Source: Flavobacterium chryseum (GTDB lineage: Bacteria; Bacteroidota; Bacteroidia; Flavobacteriales; Flavobacteriaceae). Taken from it: 64,000 nucleotides of DNA. A program made the position numbers and the translations under genes. A model generated the notes under the pieces. It worked only from the letters and a program-made list of their open reading frames with translations. It did no database searches and had not been told where the DNA came from. This document shows positions 1 to 7,447 of the stretch, one piece after another. The stretch is from positions 434,001 through 498,000 of the forward strand of contig NZ_SNWW01000003.1 of assembly GCF_004362015.1 (NCBI RefSeq). Direction: 5' to 3'. Position 1 is the first letter of the stretch. Every line of letters starts with the position of its first letter.

Positions 1-60
1 GAAAAGGAAACAGAAGTCAATAAAAAGGCTACGAAACAAAGTATTTTGTTCATTATAAAA
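1..60. other. Window edge, possible 3' end of an upstream gene
   Basis: The first 60 bases are A-rich and have stops in two forward frames (at 21-23 and 56-58). Either could be the last codons of a plus-strand gene lying outside the window. Too little is present to assign a product. Confidence 0.2.
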
Positions 61-62
61 AT

Positions 63-125
63 TTTGGAATTTGGACCCGGAGATAGAAAATTGGAATTTG
101 GAATTTGGAATTTGAAATTTAAAAA
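63..125 (-). repeat. AAATTCC heptamer repeat 3' of the GLPGLI gene
   Basis: On the plus strand there are three consecutive GGAATTT units (93-113) followed by GAAATTT (114-120), a clean 7-base period, with further GGAATTT at 66-72. Read on the minus strand, this is TTTAAATTTCAA followed by AAATTCC repeats lying immediately after the stop codon of the GLPGLI gene. The same order of elements follows the stop codons of rodA (34358-34404) and rpoD (51315-51378). Confidence 0.75.
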
Positions 126-128
126 GTT

Positions 129-1034
129 TTATCTTCCCATCATTGGCGGCGGTCCACCGGCGCGACCACGATTCATTTCTCTAAATTCTTCCATTTTTTT
201 AATTACGGTTTCGTCGTACTCTTTTTGAGAAATTACTTTTCCTTTTTTAGATGGTTTTATCTCGACTTTTTCTTTGGTATTCATAACAATTTTCGAACAT
301 AAAATAGTTGTTCTACCGTCGTTTACCTCTAAAATTAAACCTGGTAATCCCCAATAATTCTCCGGCCCTTGATTTACCGGAATTTCTGGCGTATACCAGG
401 CTATTATGGCAACTTCTTTTGGCATTTCAAAATTATCTTCAAAGTTGGTTTTTGTATCCCCCGAAGTTTTTTTGGCTTCATCCTTTTTGTCTTCGGGTTT
501 TTTATCGTCGTTGTTTTTAGGTCTGAAATTTCTAAAATCAGTTTTGCTGGCTTCTTTTACAGCAGTTGCTTTATAACAAGTGTAACCTCCAATTTGTTTG
601 GTTTCCTGTTCTAGTTTCCAGTTTAATTTTGGCAGAGAATCTACAACCAGAAACTCTTTTCCCATAAATTCTTTATCTACTGTATACGATTTGCTTTTTA
701 CATCTTTATAAAAAGTTCCGCCGCCGCCCATGAAAGAATTCATCATGACACGCATTCCGCCGCCTTGCTGTCCGGGAGTTTCTAATTTTTCTTCTTCTTT
801 ATAAATCGAAGCCGATTTATCAAAATTCAGAATAAAGGTTTTTTCGAGCATTTTTTTCATGCGCTCTTCCATGTTTTTCTGCATTTCGGGCGTGATATCA
901 CGGTTTCCTCGCATTCCTTCCAATTTTGGCGCTTGGGTTTTTGACTCGTAAACGGCCATTCCCTGAAAATCTTTTTGTGCTTGTGCCTGAGTAAAAGCAA
1001 GCATTAAAAGCAAATAATATGATAGTTTTTTCAT
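129..1034 (-). CDS. GLPGLI family exported protein
   Basis: A 301-residue exported protein of the GLPGLI family, which is named after the hexapeptide seen here at about residues 229-234 within the segment NYWGLPGLILEV. An N-terminal signal peptide (about residues 1-20, ending in AQAQ) predicts export to the periplasm or outer membrane. The middle is rich in Lys, Glu and Met, with a charged low-complexity stretch around residues 175-195, and the C-terminus ends in a Gly/Pro/Met-rich tail. Family members are common in Bacteroidota and often sit beside TonB receptors, but their molecular role is not known. Here it is a single gene facing away from its neighbour, with a heptamer repeat directly after the stop. 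Confidence 0.9.
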   Translation of the reverse strand: MKKLSYYLLLMLAFTQAQAQKDFQGMAVYESKTQAPKLEGMRGNRDITPEMQKNMEERMKKMLEKTFILNFDKSASIYKEEEKLETPGQQGGGMRVMMNSFMGGGGTFYKDVKSKSYTVDKEFMGKEFLVVDSLPKLNWKLEQETKQIGGYTCYKATAVKEASKTDFRNFRPKNNDDKKPEDKKDEAKKTSGDTKTNFEDNFEMPKEVAIIAWYTPEIPVNQGPENYWGLPGLILEVNDGRTTILCSKIVMNTKEKVEIKPSKKGKVISQKEYDETVIKKMEEFREMNRGRAGGPPPMMGR

Positions 1035-1268
1035 TTAGATAGTTTTTTAAATAAAGTAAGTCTTATAAACTTACACTCAAATGTATTATTAATTTTAAAA
1101 TCCTGAAAGTTAAATATATCAATACCGATAAGCTATAGACAAAATTGCTAATAAATTAGACTATTGCAGTTTACACTCTTTTAAACTACAAAATCGCTCT
1201 AAATAGGCAAATTGAATCATTCCTAACTTAGTTTTTTGTAATTTGGCTCATCAGAAAAACCCAATCTA

Positions 1269-2084
1269 ATGAGTAAAACAGTGCGCAAAATATTCTTCTT
1301 GTTTTTCATCGCCTGTTCTTTTTCAGCTGTTTTTGCACAAAATCAAAAAATAAGCGGAACTTCTCTTTCTCATTTTAACCTTGATGTTGATACATTTTTA
1401 GGTTATGATTCTTTTGGATATTCGTATCAAATTAAAAATAATGTCTTTACTAAAACCAAAGGAAATGAGGCCTTTGAATACAAAAGCATTTCATTAGGAA
1501 ACATTACTAAAGTCGATCTTCAAAATCCGCTTAAAATCGTATTGTATTATGACGATTTCAACACTGTTTTGTTACTGGACAATCAGTTAAATAAAATTAC
1601 AGAGATTAATTTTTCTCAAAATGCAATTCCAATTGTGGTAGATGCGATTGGAATGTCAACTCAAAACCAGTTATGGGTTTATAATGCTTTGAACCAGCAA
1701 ATAGGCCTTTTTGATTATTTAAAAAATGAATACAAAACGGTTTCTACGCCATTAACAGAAACGATTAAATATTATCAAACCGATTTTAATACTTTTTATT
1801 GGATTGATAAAAAGAATAATTGGTTCTCTTGTGATATTTTCGGAAAAACAACTTCGCTGGGAAAAGTTTCTGATTTTGACAGAATCGAAATTATTAACGC
1901 GCATCAATATATTTTTAGCAAGGATAATTTGCTGTATTTTAAAGACATTACTGACACAAACTCAACTACAATTTCTGAAATTGAAATTTTACAAAAAACC
2001 TTTGACAATTTCTGCTACAAAGACCAAATTTTATCTATTTTTACAACCAAGGAAATCACAAATTATAAAATCGTAACACCGTAA
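1269..2084 (+). CDS. Exported hypothetical protein upstream of deoxynucleoside kinase
   Basis: A 271-residue protein with a clear signal peptide (residues 1-23, basic N-region then a Phe-rich hydrophobic core ending FAQ). The rest is soluble, rich in Asn, Ile, Tyr and Phe, with repeated beta-strand-like segments such as LWVYNALNQQIGLFDY, suggesting a small beta-propeller-like fold; this is inference. No catalytic motif is visible. Its stop codon TAA overlaps the ATG of the kinase gene (TAATG), so the two are almost certainly translated from one mRNA. I do not recognise a characterised function. The pairing with the kinase may be transcriptional rather than functional. Confidence 0.8.
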   Translation: MSKTVRKIFFLFFIACSFSAVFAQNQKISGTSLSHFNLDVDTFLGYDSFGYSYQIKNNVFTKTKGNEAFEYKSISLGNITKVDLQNPLKIVLYYDDFNTVLLLDNQLNKITEINFSQNAIPIVVDAIGMSTQNQLWVYNALNQQIGLFDYLKNEYKTVSTPLTETIKYYQTDFNTFYWIDKKNNWFSCDIFGKTTSLGKVSDFDRIEIINAHQYIFSKDNLLYFKDITDTNSTTISEIEILQKTFDNFCYKDQILSIFTTKEITNYKIVTP

Positions 2085-2698
2085 TGCACATAGCAATAGC
2101 AGGAAATATAGGCGCAGGAAAGACTACTTTAACTAAATTATTAGCCAAACATTTTAAATGGGAGCCTCATTATGAAGATGTAGTAGATAATCCGTATTTA
2201 GATGATTTCTACCACCAAATGGAACGTTGGTCGTTTAATTTACAGATTTATTTCCTGAACAGTCGTTTTCGTCAGGTTTTGCAAATTCGCGAAAGCGGAA
2301 AAAAAATTGTTCAGGACAGAACGATTTATGAAGATGCTTATATTTTTGCTCCCAATTTATATTCTATGGGATTAATGACAAGCCGTGATTTCGAAAATTA
2401 TACTTCTCTTTTTGAATTGATGGAATCTTTGGTGAAAGCTCCAGATTTATTAATTTATTTAAGAAGTTCTATTCCGAATTTAGTAGGTCAGATTCACAAA
2501 CGCGGACGCGAGTATGAAAACTCAATTTCTATCGATTATTTGAGCCGTTTGAACGAAAGATACGAAGCTTGGGTTCAGACTTACAGCAAAGGGAAATTAT
2601 TGATTATTGATGTTGACAATATCAATTTCGTTGATAATCCGGAGGATTTAGGTAACATCATTAATAGAATTGATGCTGAATTGAATGGGTTGTTTTAG
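2084..2698 (+). CDS. Deoxynucleoside kinase
   Basis: A 204-residue cytosolic kinase of the deoxynucleoside kinase family (deoxyadenosine/deoxyguanosine kinase type), which phosphorylates salvaged deoxynucleosides using ATP. The P-loop GNIGAGKTT lies at residues 7-15. The DRT-type motif in VQDRTIYEDAY (near residue 85) carries the substrate-binding Arg-Glu region, and the basic lid segment HKRGREYE follows near residue 145. The length fits the bacterial family. The ATG overlaps the upstream stop, which fixes the start. A hairpin terminator follows. Which deoxynucleoside it prefers cannot be read from the sequence. Confidence 0.9.
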   Translation: MHIAIAGNIGAGKTTLTKLLAKHFKWEPHYEDVVDNPYLDDFYHQMERWSFNLQIYFLNSRFRQVLQIRESGKKIVQDRTIYEDAYIFAPNLYSMGLMTSRDFENYTSLFELMESLVKAPDLLIYLRSSIPNLVGQIHKRGREYENSISIDYLSRLNERYEAWVQTYSKGKLLIIDVDNINFVDNPEDLGNIINRIDAELNGLF

Positions 2699-2735
2699 AA
2701 ACACAGATTTCAATTTTCATTCAAAAAAATAATTC

Positions 2736-2765
2736 AAAAAGTCCAGATTATAATGGACTTTTTTT
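2736..2765 (+). terminator. Terminator after deoxynucleoside kinase
   Basis: A 10-bp perfect inverted repeat AAAAAGTCCA / TGGACTTTTT (2736-2745 and 2754-2763) with an 8-base loop and a T-run, 38 bases after the kinase stop codon. Confidence 0.85.
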
Positions 2766-2786
2766 ATTTTAAATCAATAATAAACC

Positions 2787-3089
2787 ATGATTTTTAAAAC
2801 TATTACCAAACCAAAAATATTTTTAATAAGCCTTGTATCATTAACTTTAGCAATTTATTTATCTTTCTCAATATTTGCTAAGAAAGCGTTTGAGGCTTAT
2901 TTTTGGATACCAATACTTATTTATTTAATGATTCAATATTATTTGTTTTACATAAGTAGAAAAACAGAAATTAGAAAAACAGCTTTAATTAATTTAATCA
3001 TTTCTTCTATTTTAGGTGTGTTTTTAACGCTCTTACTGTTATATTTTATAGCAATGCGTATGGTAATAGGATCAACAATGAAGGGTTAG
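2787..3089 (+). CDS. Small integral membrane protein, unknown function
   Basis: A 100-residue protein dominated by three predicted membrane segments (about residues 13-31, 36-55 and 65-92) with a short basic linker (ISRKTEIRKT) between the second and third. There are no Cys or other motifs pointing to a function. It lies between two strong terminators, so it is its own transcription unit and presumably real. Unrecognised beyond that. Confidence 0.6.
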   Translation: MIFKTITKPKIFLISLVSLTLAIYLSFSIFAKKAFEAYFWIPILIYLMIQYYLFYISRKTEIRKTALINLIISSILGVFLTLLLLYFIAMRMVIGSTMKG

Positions 3090-3121
3090 TATTAGGAATT
3101 AACAGCTTACTTAAATCCATA

Positions 3122-3160
3122 AAAAATGCCTCTATTATTTTAGAGGCATTTTTATTTTTT
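3122..3160 (+). terminator. Terminator after small membrane protein
   Basis: A 13-bp perfect stem AAAAATGCCTCTA / TAGAGGCATTTTT (3122-3134, 3141-3153) with a 6-base loop, followed by a T-rich tract. Confidence 0.85.
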
Positions 3161-3192
3161 TTTATTTTCTAATTTTCATATCCATATTAATA

Positions 3193-3219
3193 CCTAACAG
3201 GTTTTGCAAACCTGTTAGG
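3193..3219. repeat. REP-like palindrome CCTAACAGGTTT/AAACCTGTTAGG
   Basis: A 27-base element: 12-bp perfect inverted arms separated by TGC. It sits between the terminator of the 2787 gene and the 3' end of hppA (minus strand). It has no T-run of its own, so it is not a typical terminator. Its form is that of a REP-type extragenic palindrome. I saw only this copy in the window. Confidence 0.6.
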
Positions 3220-3244
3220 ATATTATATCCAAGAATAGCTAAAA

Positions 3245-5794
3245 TTACTTCGCAGCTTCAATTTTTGCTTTTACTTCTGCTTCGCTTCCTTCGTAAACTT
3301 CTGTCGTTGTTTTTCCATTTTCGGTTTTGGTTACAGTTCCTACGGTAACACCATTCGTTGTTGCTAAATTAACCTCAACACGGTTTTTATCGTATTTAGT
3401 CGTATCGAAACAATCTGTTTTTTGATGCGCATATTTTCCGTTTGCATCATAATGAGCCAGACATTTTGCAGTTTCTTCGGCTGTACAACCTTTTTCTTTG
3501 CACATTTGAATGCATTCTTCTTTGGTCATTGCTGATAAATCGCCACATTTAGAATTCATGCCGGCATGCATTTCAGTTTTAGCACAACAGGAACTTTTTT
3601 CAGAAATAAGTGAAGATGAATGTCCTTCTCCTAAAATTGGCGCAATCACCAATCCGATTAAACAAGTTAGTTTGATTAAAATATTCATTGATGGTCCTGA
3701 AGTATCTTTAAACGGATCTCCAACTGTATCTCCGGTTACAGCAGCTTTATGCGCATCTGAACCTTTGTACGTCATTTCTCCGTTGATTAAAACTCCTGCT
3801 TCAAAAGATTTTTTAGCATTATCCCAAGCTCCTCCGGCATTGTTTTGAAAAACAGCCCAAAGCACGCCTGAAACGGTAACTCCTGCCATATATCCGCCTA
3901 ACATTTCAGCAATTAATTGATTGTTATGACCGTAAACTAATTTCCCTAATAATACAATTGCAATTGGGAAACCAATAGTTAAAATTCCCGGAAGCATCAT
4001 TTCGCGTAAAGCGGCTTTTGTAGAAATTTCAACACATTTTCCGTATTCCGGTTTTCCGGTTCCTTCCATAATTCCAGGAATTTCTTTGAATTGACGACGA
4101 ACTTCGTACACCATATCCATAGCGGCTTTTCCAACAGAATTCATGGCCAAAGCCGAGAAAACTACAGGAATCATTCCTCCCACAAATAACATGGCTAAAA
4201 CCGGCGCTTTAAAAATATTGATTCCGTCGATTCCGGTAAAAGTTACATACGCTGCAAATAATGCTAATGAAGTTAAGGCCGCAGAAGCAATTGCAAAACC
4301 TTTTCCGGTTGCTGCCGTTGTATTTCCTACTGAATCTAAAATGTCAGTTCTTGTTCTTACTTCTTTTGGTAATTCACTCATTTCTGCAATTCCTCCGGCG
4401 TTATCAGAGATTGGTCCGAAAGCATCAATTGCCAATTGCATTGCTGTTGTCGCCATCATTGCTGAAGCAGCTAAAGCAACTCCATAAAATCCTGCTAACG
4501 CATATGAAATCCAGATTGCGGCAGCAAATAATAATACGGTTGGAAATGTAGAAATCATTCCTGTTGCTAAACCTGCAATTACATTTGTTCCTGCTCCTGT
4601 TGATGATTTTTGTACAATTGCCATTACGGGTTTTGTACCTAATCCTGTATAATATTCCGTTACTGATGAAATAGCACCACCAACAACCAATCCAACTAAA
4701 GTTGCGTAGAAAACACGCATTGATGAAATATCTTTAGAACCTTCGCCGAAAAAGCTCATTTGCATCGTTTCAGGCAACATATATTGTACTAAAAAGAAAC
4801 AGGCAATTGCAGTTAAAACAATCGAAACCCAGTTTCCTATATTTAATGCTTTTTGTACTTGTGCTTCTTTCGCGTTATCATCTGATATTTTTACCAAAGT
4901 CGTTCCGATAATTGAAAATAGAATTCCAAAACCGGCAATTGCCATTGGTAATAAAATTGGACCAATTCCGCCAAAAGCATCCTGAATGTTTCCGCCCATA
5001 TCTTTGATTACGTAGTTTCCTAAAACCATTGCAGCCAAAACTGTTGCTACATACGAACCAAATAAATCAGCTCCCATTCCTGCAACGTCTCCAACATTAT
5101 CTCCTACGTTATCTGCAATTGTTGCCGGATTACGAGGATCATCTTCCGGAATTCCTGCTTCGACTTTACCCACTAAATCTGCACCAACATCGGCAGCTTT
5201 TGTGTAAATTCCACCACCAACTCTGGCAAACAAAGCAATTGATTCCGCACCAAGCGAAAACCCGGCTAAAGTCTCTAAAACTTTGGTCATATCTTCAGAT
5301 GAAGTCCAGACTCCATTCATAAATATCTGAAAGAAAACAATAAAAAATCCTGTTAAGCCTAAAACAGCTAAGCCTGCAACACCTAAACCCATTACAGTTC
5401 CGCCTCCAAAAGAAACTTTTAAGGCTTGTGGCAAACTTGTGCGCGCTGCTTGTGTAGTTCTAACATTTGTTTTAGTGGCAATTTTCATTCCCATATTTCC
5501 AGCCAAAGCTGAAAAAAATGCGCCAAAAATAAATGCTACTACGATTAAAATATGTGTGGTTGGAACAATATAAGAAATTCCGGCTAAAACTATACTGGCA
5601 GCAATTACGAAAAAAGTCAGTAATCGGTATTCTGCTTTCAAGAAGGCGAGAGCCCCCTCGTAAATGTAATCCGAAATCTCTTTCATCTTGCCATCACCGG
5701 CATCTTGTTTTAAAACCCATGTTCTTTTTATTGCCATGAAAAGTAATCCTACAATTGCCATAACAATTGGCAAGTAAATCATAAATGCATTCAT
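3245..5794 (-). CDS. hppA: Membrane-bound ion-translocating pyrophosphatase with Cys-rich C-terminal tail
   Basis: A membrane-embedded pyrophosphatase that couples hydrolysis of PPi to pumping of H+ or Na+ out of the cytoplasm. The roughly 16-helix core occupies residues 1 to about 722. Substrate motifs include DNVGDNVGDVAGMGADLFGS, FGPISDNAGGIAEM and TGDTVGDPFKDTSGPSMN. The segment GNTTAATGKG has Ala where K+-independent enzymes have Lys, so it should be K+-dependent. Whether H+ or Na+ is pumped cannot be fixed from the sequence alone. Family proteins usually end soon after the last helix (ILIKLTCLIGLVIAPILG). This one continues for about 127 residues with eight cysteines and a Met/His-containing stretch. 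The C-terminus of this family is periplasmic, so the tail is probably outside. It lies downstream of ppa, separated by a terminator. Confidence 0.95.
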   Translation of the reverse strand: MNAFMIYLPIVMAIVGLLFMAIKRTWVLKQDAGDGKMKEISDYIYEGALAFLKAEYRLLTFFVIAASIVLAGISYIVPTTHILIVVAFIFGAFFSALAGNMGMKIATKTNVRTTQAARTSLPQALKVSFGGGTVMGLGVAGLAVLGLTGFFIVFFQIFMNGVWTSSEDMTKVLETLAGFSLGAESIALFARVGGGIYTKAADVGADLVGKVEAGIPEDDPRNPATIADNVGDNVGDVAGMGADLFGSYVATVLAAMVLGNYVIKDMGGNIQDAFGGIGPILLPMAIAGFGILFSIIGTTLVKISDDNAKEAQVQKALNIGNWVSIVLTAIACFFLVQYMLPETMQMSFFGEGSKDISSMRVFYATLVGLVVGGAISSVTEYYTGLGTKPVMAIVQKSSTGAGTNVIAGLATGMISTFPTVLLFAAAIWISYALAGFYGVALAASAMMATTAMQLAIDAFGPISDNAGGIAEMSELPKEVRTRTDILDSVGNTTAATGKGFAIASAALTSLALFAAYVTFTGIDGINIFKAPVLAMLFVGGMIPVVFSALAMNSVGKAAMDMVYEVRRQFKEIPGIMEGTGKPEYGKCVEISTKAALREMMLPGILTIGFPIAIVLLGKLVYGHNNQLIAEMLGGYMAGVTVSGVLWAVFQNNAGGAWDNAKKSFEAGVLINGEMTYKGSDAHKAAVTGDTVGDPFKDTSGPSMNILIKLTCLIGLVIAPILGEGHSSSLISEKSSCCAKTEMHAGMNSKCGDLSAMTKEECIQMCKEKGCTAEETAKCLAHYDANGKYAHQKTDCFDTTKYDKNRVEVNLATTNGVTVGTVTKTENGKTTTEVYEGSEAEVKAKIEAAK

Positions 5795-5850
5795 AATATT
5801 TTAATGGTTTTGGTTAATAGTCAATAAACTAACTAAACGAATTTAAACAA

Positions 5851-5885
5851 AAAAGCAATACTCCTAACGGAGTATTGCTTTTTTT
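5851..5885 (-). terminator. Terminator between ppa and hppA
   Basis: A 12-bp perfect stem AAGCAATACTCC / GGAGTATTGCTT (5853-5864, 5869-5880) with loop TAAC, flanked by A-run and T-run so it can act in both directions. It lies 20-odd bases after the ppa stop on the minus strand and separates the two pyrophosphatase genes into different transcripts. Confidence 0.85.
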
Positions 5886-5905
5886 ATAAAATATGAAGGC
5901 AAAAA

Positions 5906-6436
5906 TTATTTAATACTAAATAATCCTTCTGGTTTGTTCTCAATATCGTTAAAACGTTTAGTACACTCTGCAATAATTGCGAAAGCTTCGTTTACGTCTC
6001 CCCATCCTTCTACATCTACTTGTTTGTTTTCAAGATCTTTGTATACCTGAAAGAAGTGTTCGATTTCCTTTAATAAGTGTGCATTGATATCTGAAAGATC
6101 ATTTAGTGAATTCCAAATTGGATCTGAAACCGGTACACAAATAATTTTTTCGTCTGGTCCTTTGTCATCTGCCATATGGAAAACACCAATTGGTTTTACT
6201 TCGATAACACATCCAGGAAAAGTTGGTTCGTTTATTAAAACCAATACATCAAGAGGGTCACCGTCAAGAGCTAAAGTTTCAGGAATAAATCCGTAATCAG
6301 CAGGGTACATCATCGAAGAGAATAACATTCTGTCGAAACGCATTCTTTTGATTTCAAAATCGTACTCATATTTATTTCTGCTTCCTCTTGGTATTTCGAT
6401 TAATACATCGAAAGTCGTTAGTTTGTCTGCGGTCAT
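5906..6436 (-). CDS. ppa: Inorganic pyrophosphatase (soluble, family I)
   Basis: A 176-residue cytosolic enzyme that hydrolyses pyrophosphate to phosphate and so pulls biosynthetic reactions forward. The family I signature DGDPLDVLVL with three metal-binding Asp residues is at about residues 57-66; the upstream segment RMLFSSMMYPADYGFIPET matches the active-site Tyr/Glu region. The length is the usual one for bacterial family I. It is expressed separately from the membrane pyrophosphatase just downstream, giving the cell both a dissipative and an energy-conserving route for PPi in one locus. Confidence 0.95.
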   Translation of the reverse strand: MTADKLTTFDVLIEIPRGSRNKYEYDFEIKRMRFDRMLFSSMMYPADYGFIPETLALDGDPLDVLVLINEPTFPGCVIEVKPIGVFHMADDKGPDEKIICVPVSDPIWNSLNDLSDINAHLLKEIEHFFQVYKDLENKQVDVEGWGDVNEAFAIIAECTKRFNDIENKPEGLFSIK

Positions 6437-6469
6437 TTTCGTTTTTTATTATATCTATAATTTCGACTG

Positions 6470-6477
6470 CAAAAGTA
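6470..6477 (-). promoter_or_regulatory. -7 element of ppa promoter
   Basis: TACTTTTG on the minus strand matches the Bacteroidota -7 consensus TAnnTTTG, 34 bases before the ppa ATG. No clear -33 box was found at the usual spacing. Confidence 0.5.
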
Positions 6478-6547
6478 ACCAAACAATCCTTTTTTCACAA
6501 TAAAAAACTATAATAATCTACGTACTTTTCTTTTAAATAACAGACAG

Positions 6548-7147
6548 TTAATATGTAATTTTTCTATTTCGCTTATTTAGGTAATAATGCCAGAGTAAAT
6601 AGGTGGCATAAGAGCGATAAGGACTCCATTGTTCTGCATAAATTTCCATCTCTTGTTTGTCGTGAATATTAAGTAATTCTTTGATGGTATTGATGACAGC
6701 AATATCGCCAAGCGGAATTAAATCCGGTTCTTGTAAACAAAACATCAAGTAAATATCAATCGTCCAATTCCCTATTCCTTTCAATTTAATAAGCTCTTCG
6801 CGAACTTGTTTTGCTGATTTTGTGGCTAAACTTTCTATATCTAGATCTTTATTTAAAACAGCTTCTGCTAAGATTTTAATGTATTTTGTTTTTTGACGGC
6901 TGACACCAAGACTCCTATATTCTTCATCTGAGAGAATTACCATCGTTTCAGGATCGCAAGTTGTGTAAGCTTTTATTTTTAAGAATGTGGCTTTCGCCGA
7001 ATCTACAGAGACTTGCTGTTCAAGAATCAATAGTACCAAAGTTTCAAAACCTTGTGGACGTTTTGGAATTTGTGGTAATCCATATTTCTCAATAATTTCC
7101 TGAAATATTGGATTTTTGGTTGATAGAAAATCGATAGCTTCCTGCAT
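6548..7147 (-). CDS. DNA-3-methyladenine glycosylase-like HhH-GPD protein
   Basis: A 199-residue base-excision repair glycosylase of the HhH-GPD superfamily, AlkA-like, expected to remove alkylated purines. The helix-hairpin-helix motif LKGIGNWTID is at residues 122-131 and the catalytic Asp is D148 in the context PLGDIAV. There are no four-Cys iron-sulfur ligands at the C-terminus, which separates it from MutY/Nth. The N-terminal part (LILEQQVSVDSA) fits the family's Q-rich helix. It stands alone, with its own -7 element. Substrate range is inferred from the family. Confidence 0.85.
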   Translation of the reverse strand: MQEAIDFLSTKNPIFQEIIEKYGLPQIPKRPQGFETLVLLILEQQVSVDSAKATFLKIKAYTTCDPETMVILSDEEYRSLGVSRQKTKYIKILAEAVLNKDLDIESLATKSAKQVREELIKLKGIGNWTIDIYLMFCLQEPDLIPLGDIAVINTIKELLNIHDKQEMEIYAEQWSPYRSYATYLLWHYYLNKRNRKITY

Positions 7148-7169
7148 GGTTTATCTTTTAATTCTGATT

Positions 7170-7177
7170 CAAAATTA
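7170..7177 (-). promoter_or_regulatory. -7 element of glycosylase promoter
   Basis: TAATTTTG on the minus strand matches TAnnTTTG, 23 bases before the start codon. Confidence 0.4.
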
Positions 7178-7227
7178 AGAAAAATGAGATCAATTCTGGC
7201 AAAGATGCAGAGGCTCAAAGTTTTTTG

Positions 7228-7349
7228 CACGCAGATTTTGCAGATTTAAGCAGATTTTTTTAATTATTAAAATGTGATTTAATAGATAGCAAGAGCAGAA
7301 ACAATAATAACATCTGTGTTTATCTGTTTAAATCTGCAAAATCTGCGTG
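7228..7349. repeat. Pair of 28-base inverted repeats, GCAGATTT type
   Basis: The left arm (7228-7255) starts CACGCAGATTTTGCAGATTT; the right arm (7322-7349) is its reverse complement with one mismatch in 28. A 66-base AT-rich spacer with no coding sign separates them. Within each arm GCAGATTT recurs with a period near 10 bases. Together with the following terminator this accounts for the 300-base gap between the glycosylase and the DUF5686 gene. Confidence 0.85.
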
Positions 7350-7380
7350 AAAGTCTTCAATCTTCTTTTAATTAATATCG

Positions 7381-7421
7381 AAAAACGCCAAGCTGCAAGA
7401 AATTAACTTAGCGGCTTGGCG
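7381..7421 (-). terminator. Terminator after the DUF5686 gene
   Basis: An 11-bp stem CGCCAAGCTGC / GCGGCTTGGCG (7386-7396, 7411-7421, one G-U wobble) with a 14-base loop. The AAAAA at 7381-7385 becomes the U-run on the minus-strand transcript. Confidence 0.75.
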
Positions 7422-7447
7422 TCTTTGTGGCAATACTTTTAACCTTA

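Noticed and set aside
4143-4551. Long plus-strand open frames opposite hppA
   Set aside because: They are shadows of the well-supported minus-strand hppA, with biased composition mirroring its Ala/Gly codons.
7228-7349. Insertion sequence termini
   Set aside because: The spacer between the arms is only 66 bases and encodes nothing; no transposase is present, so at most a miniature element.
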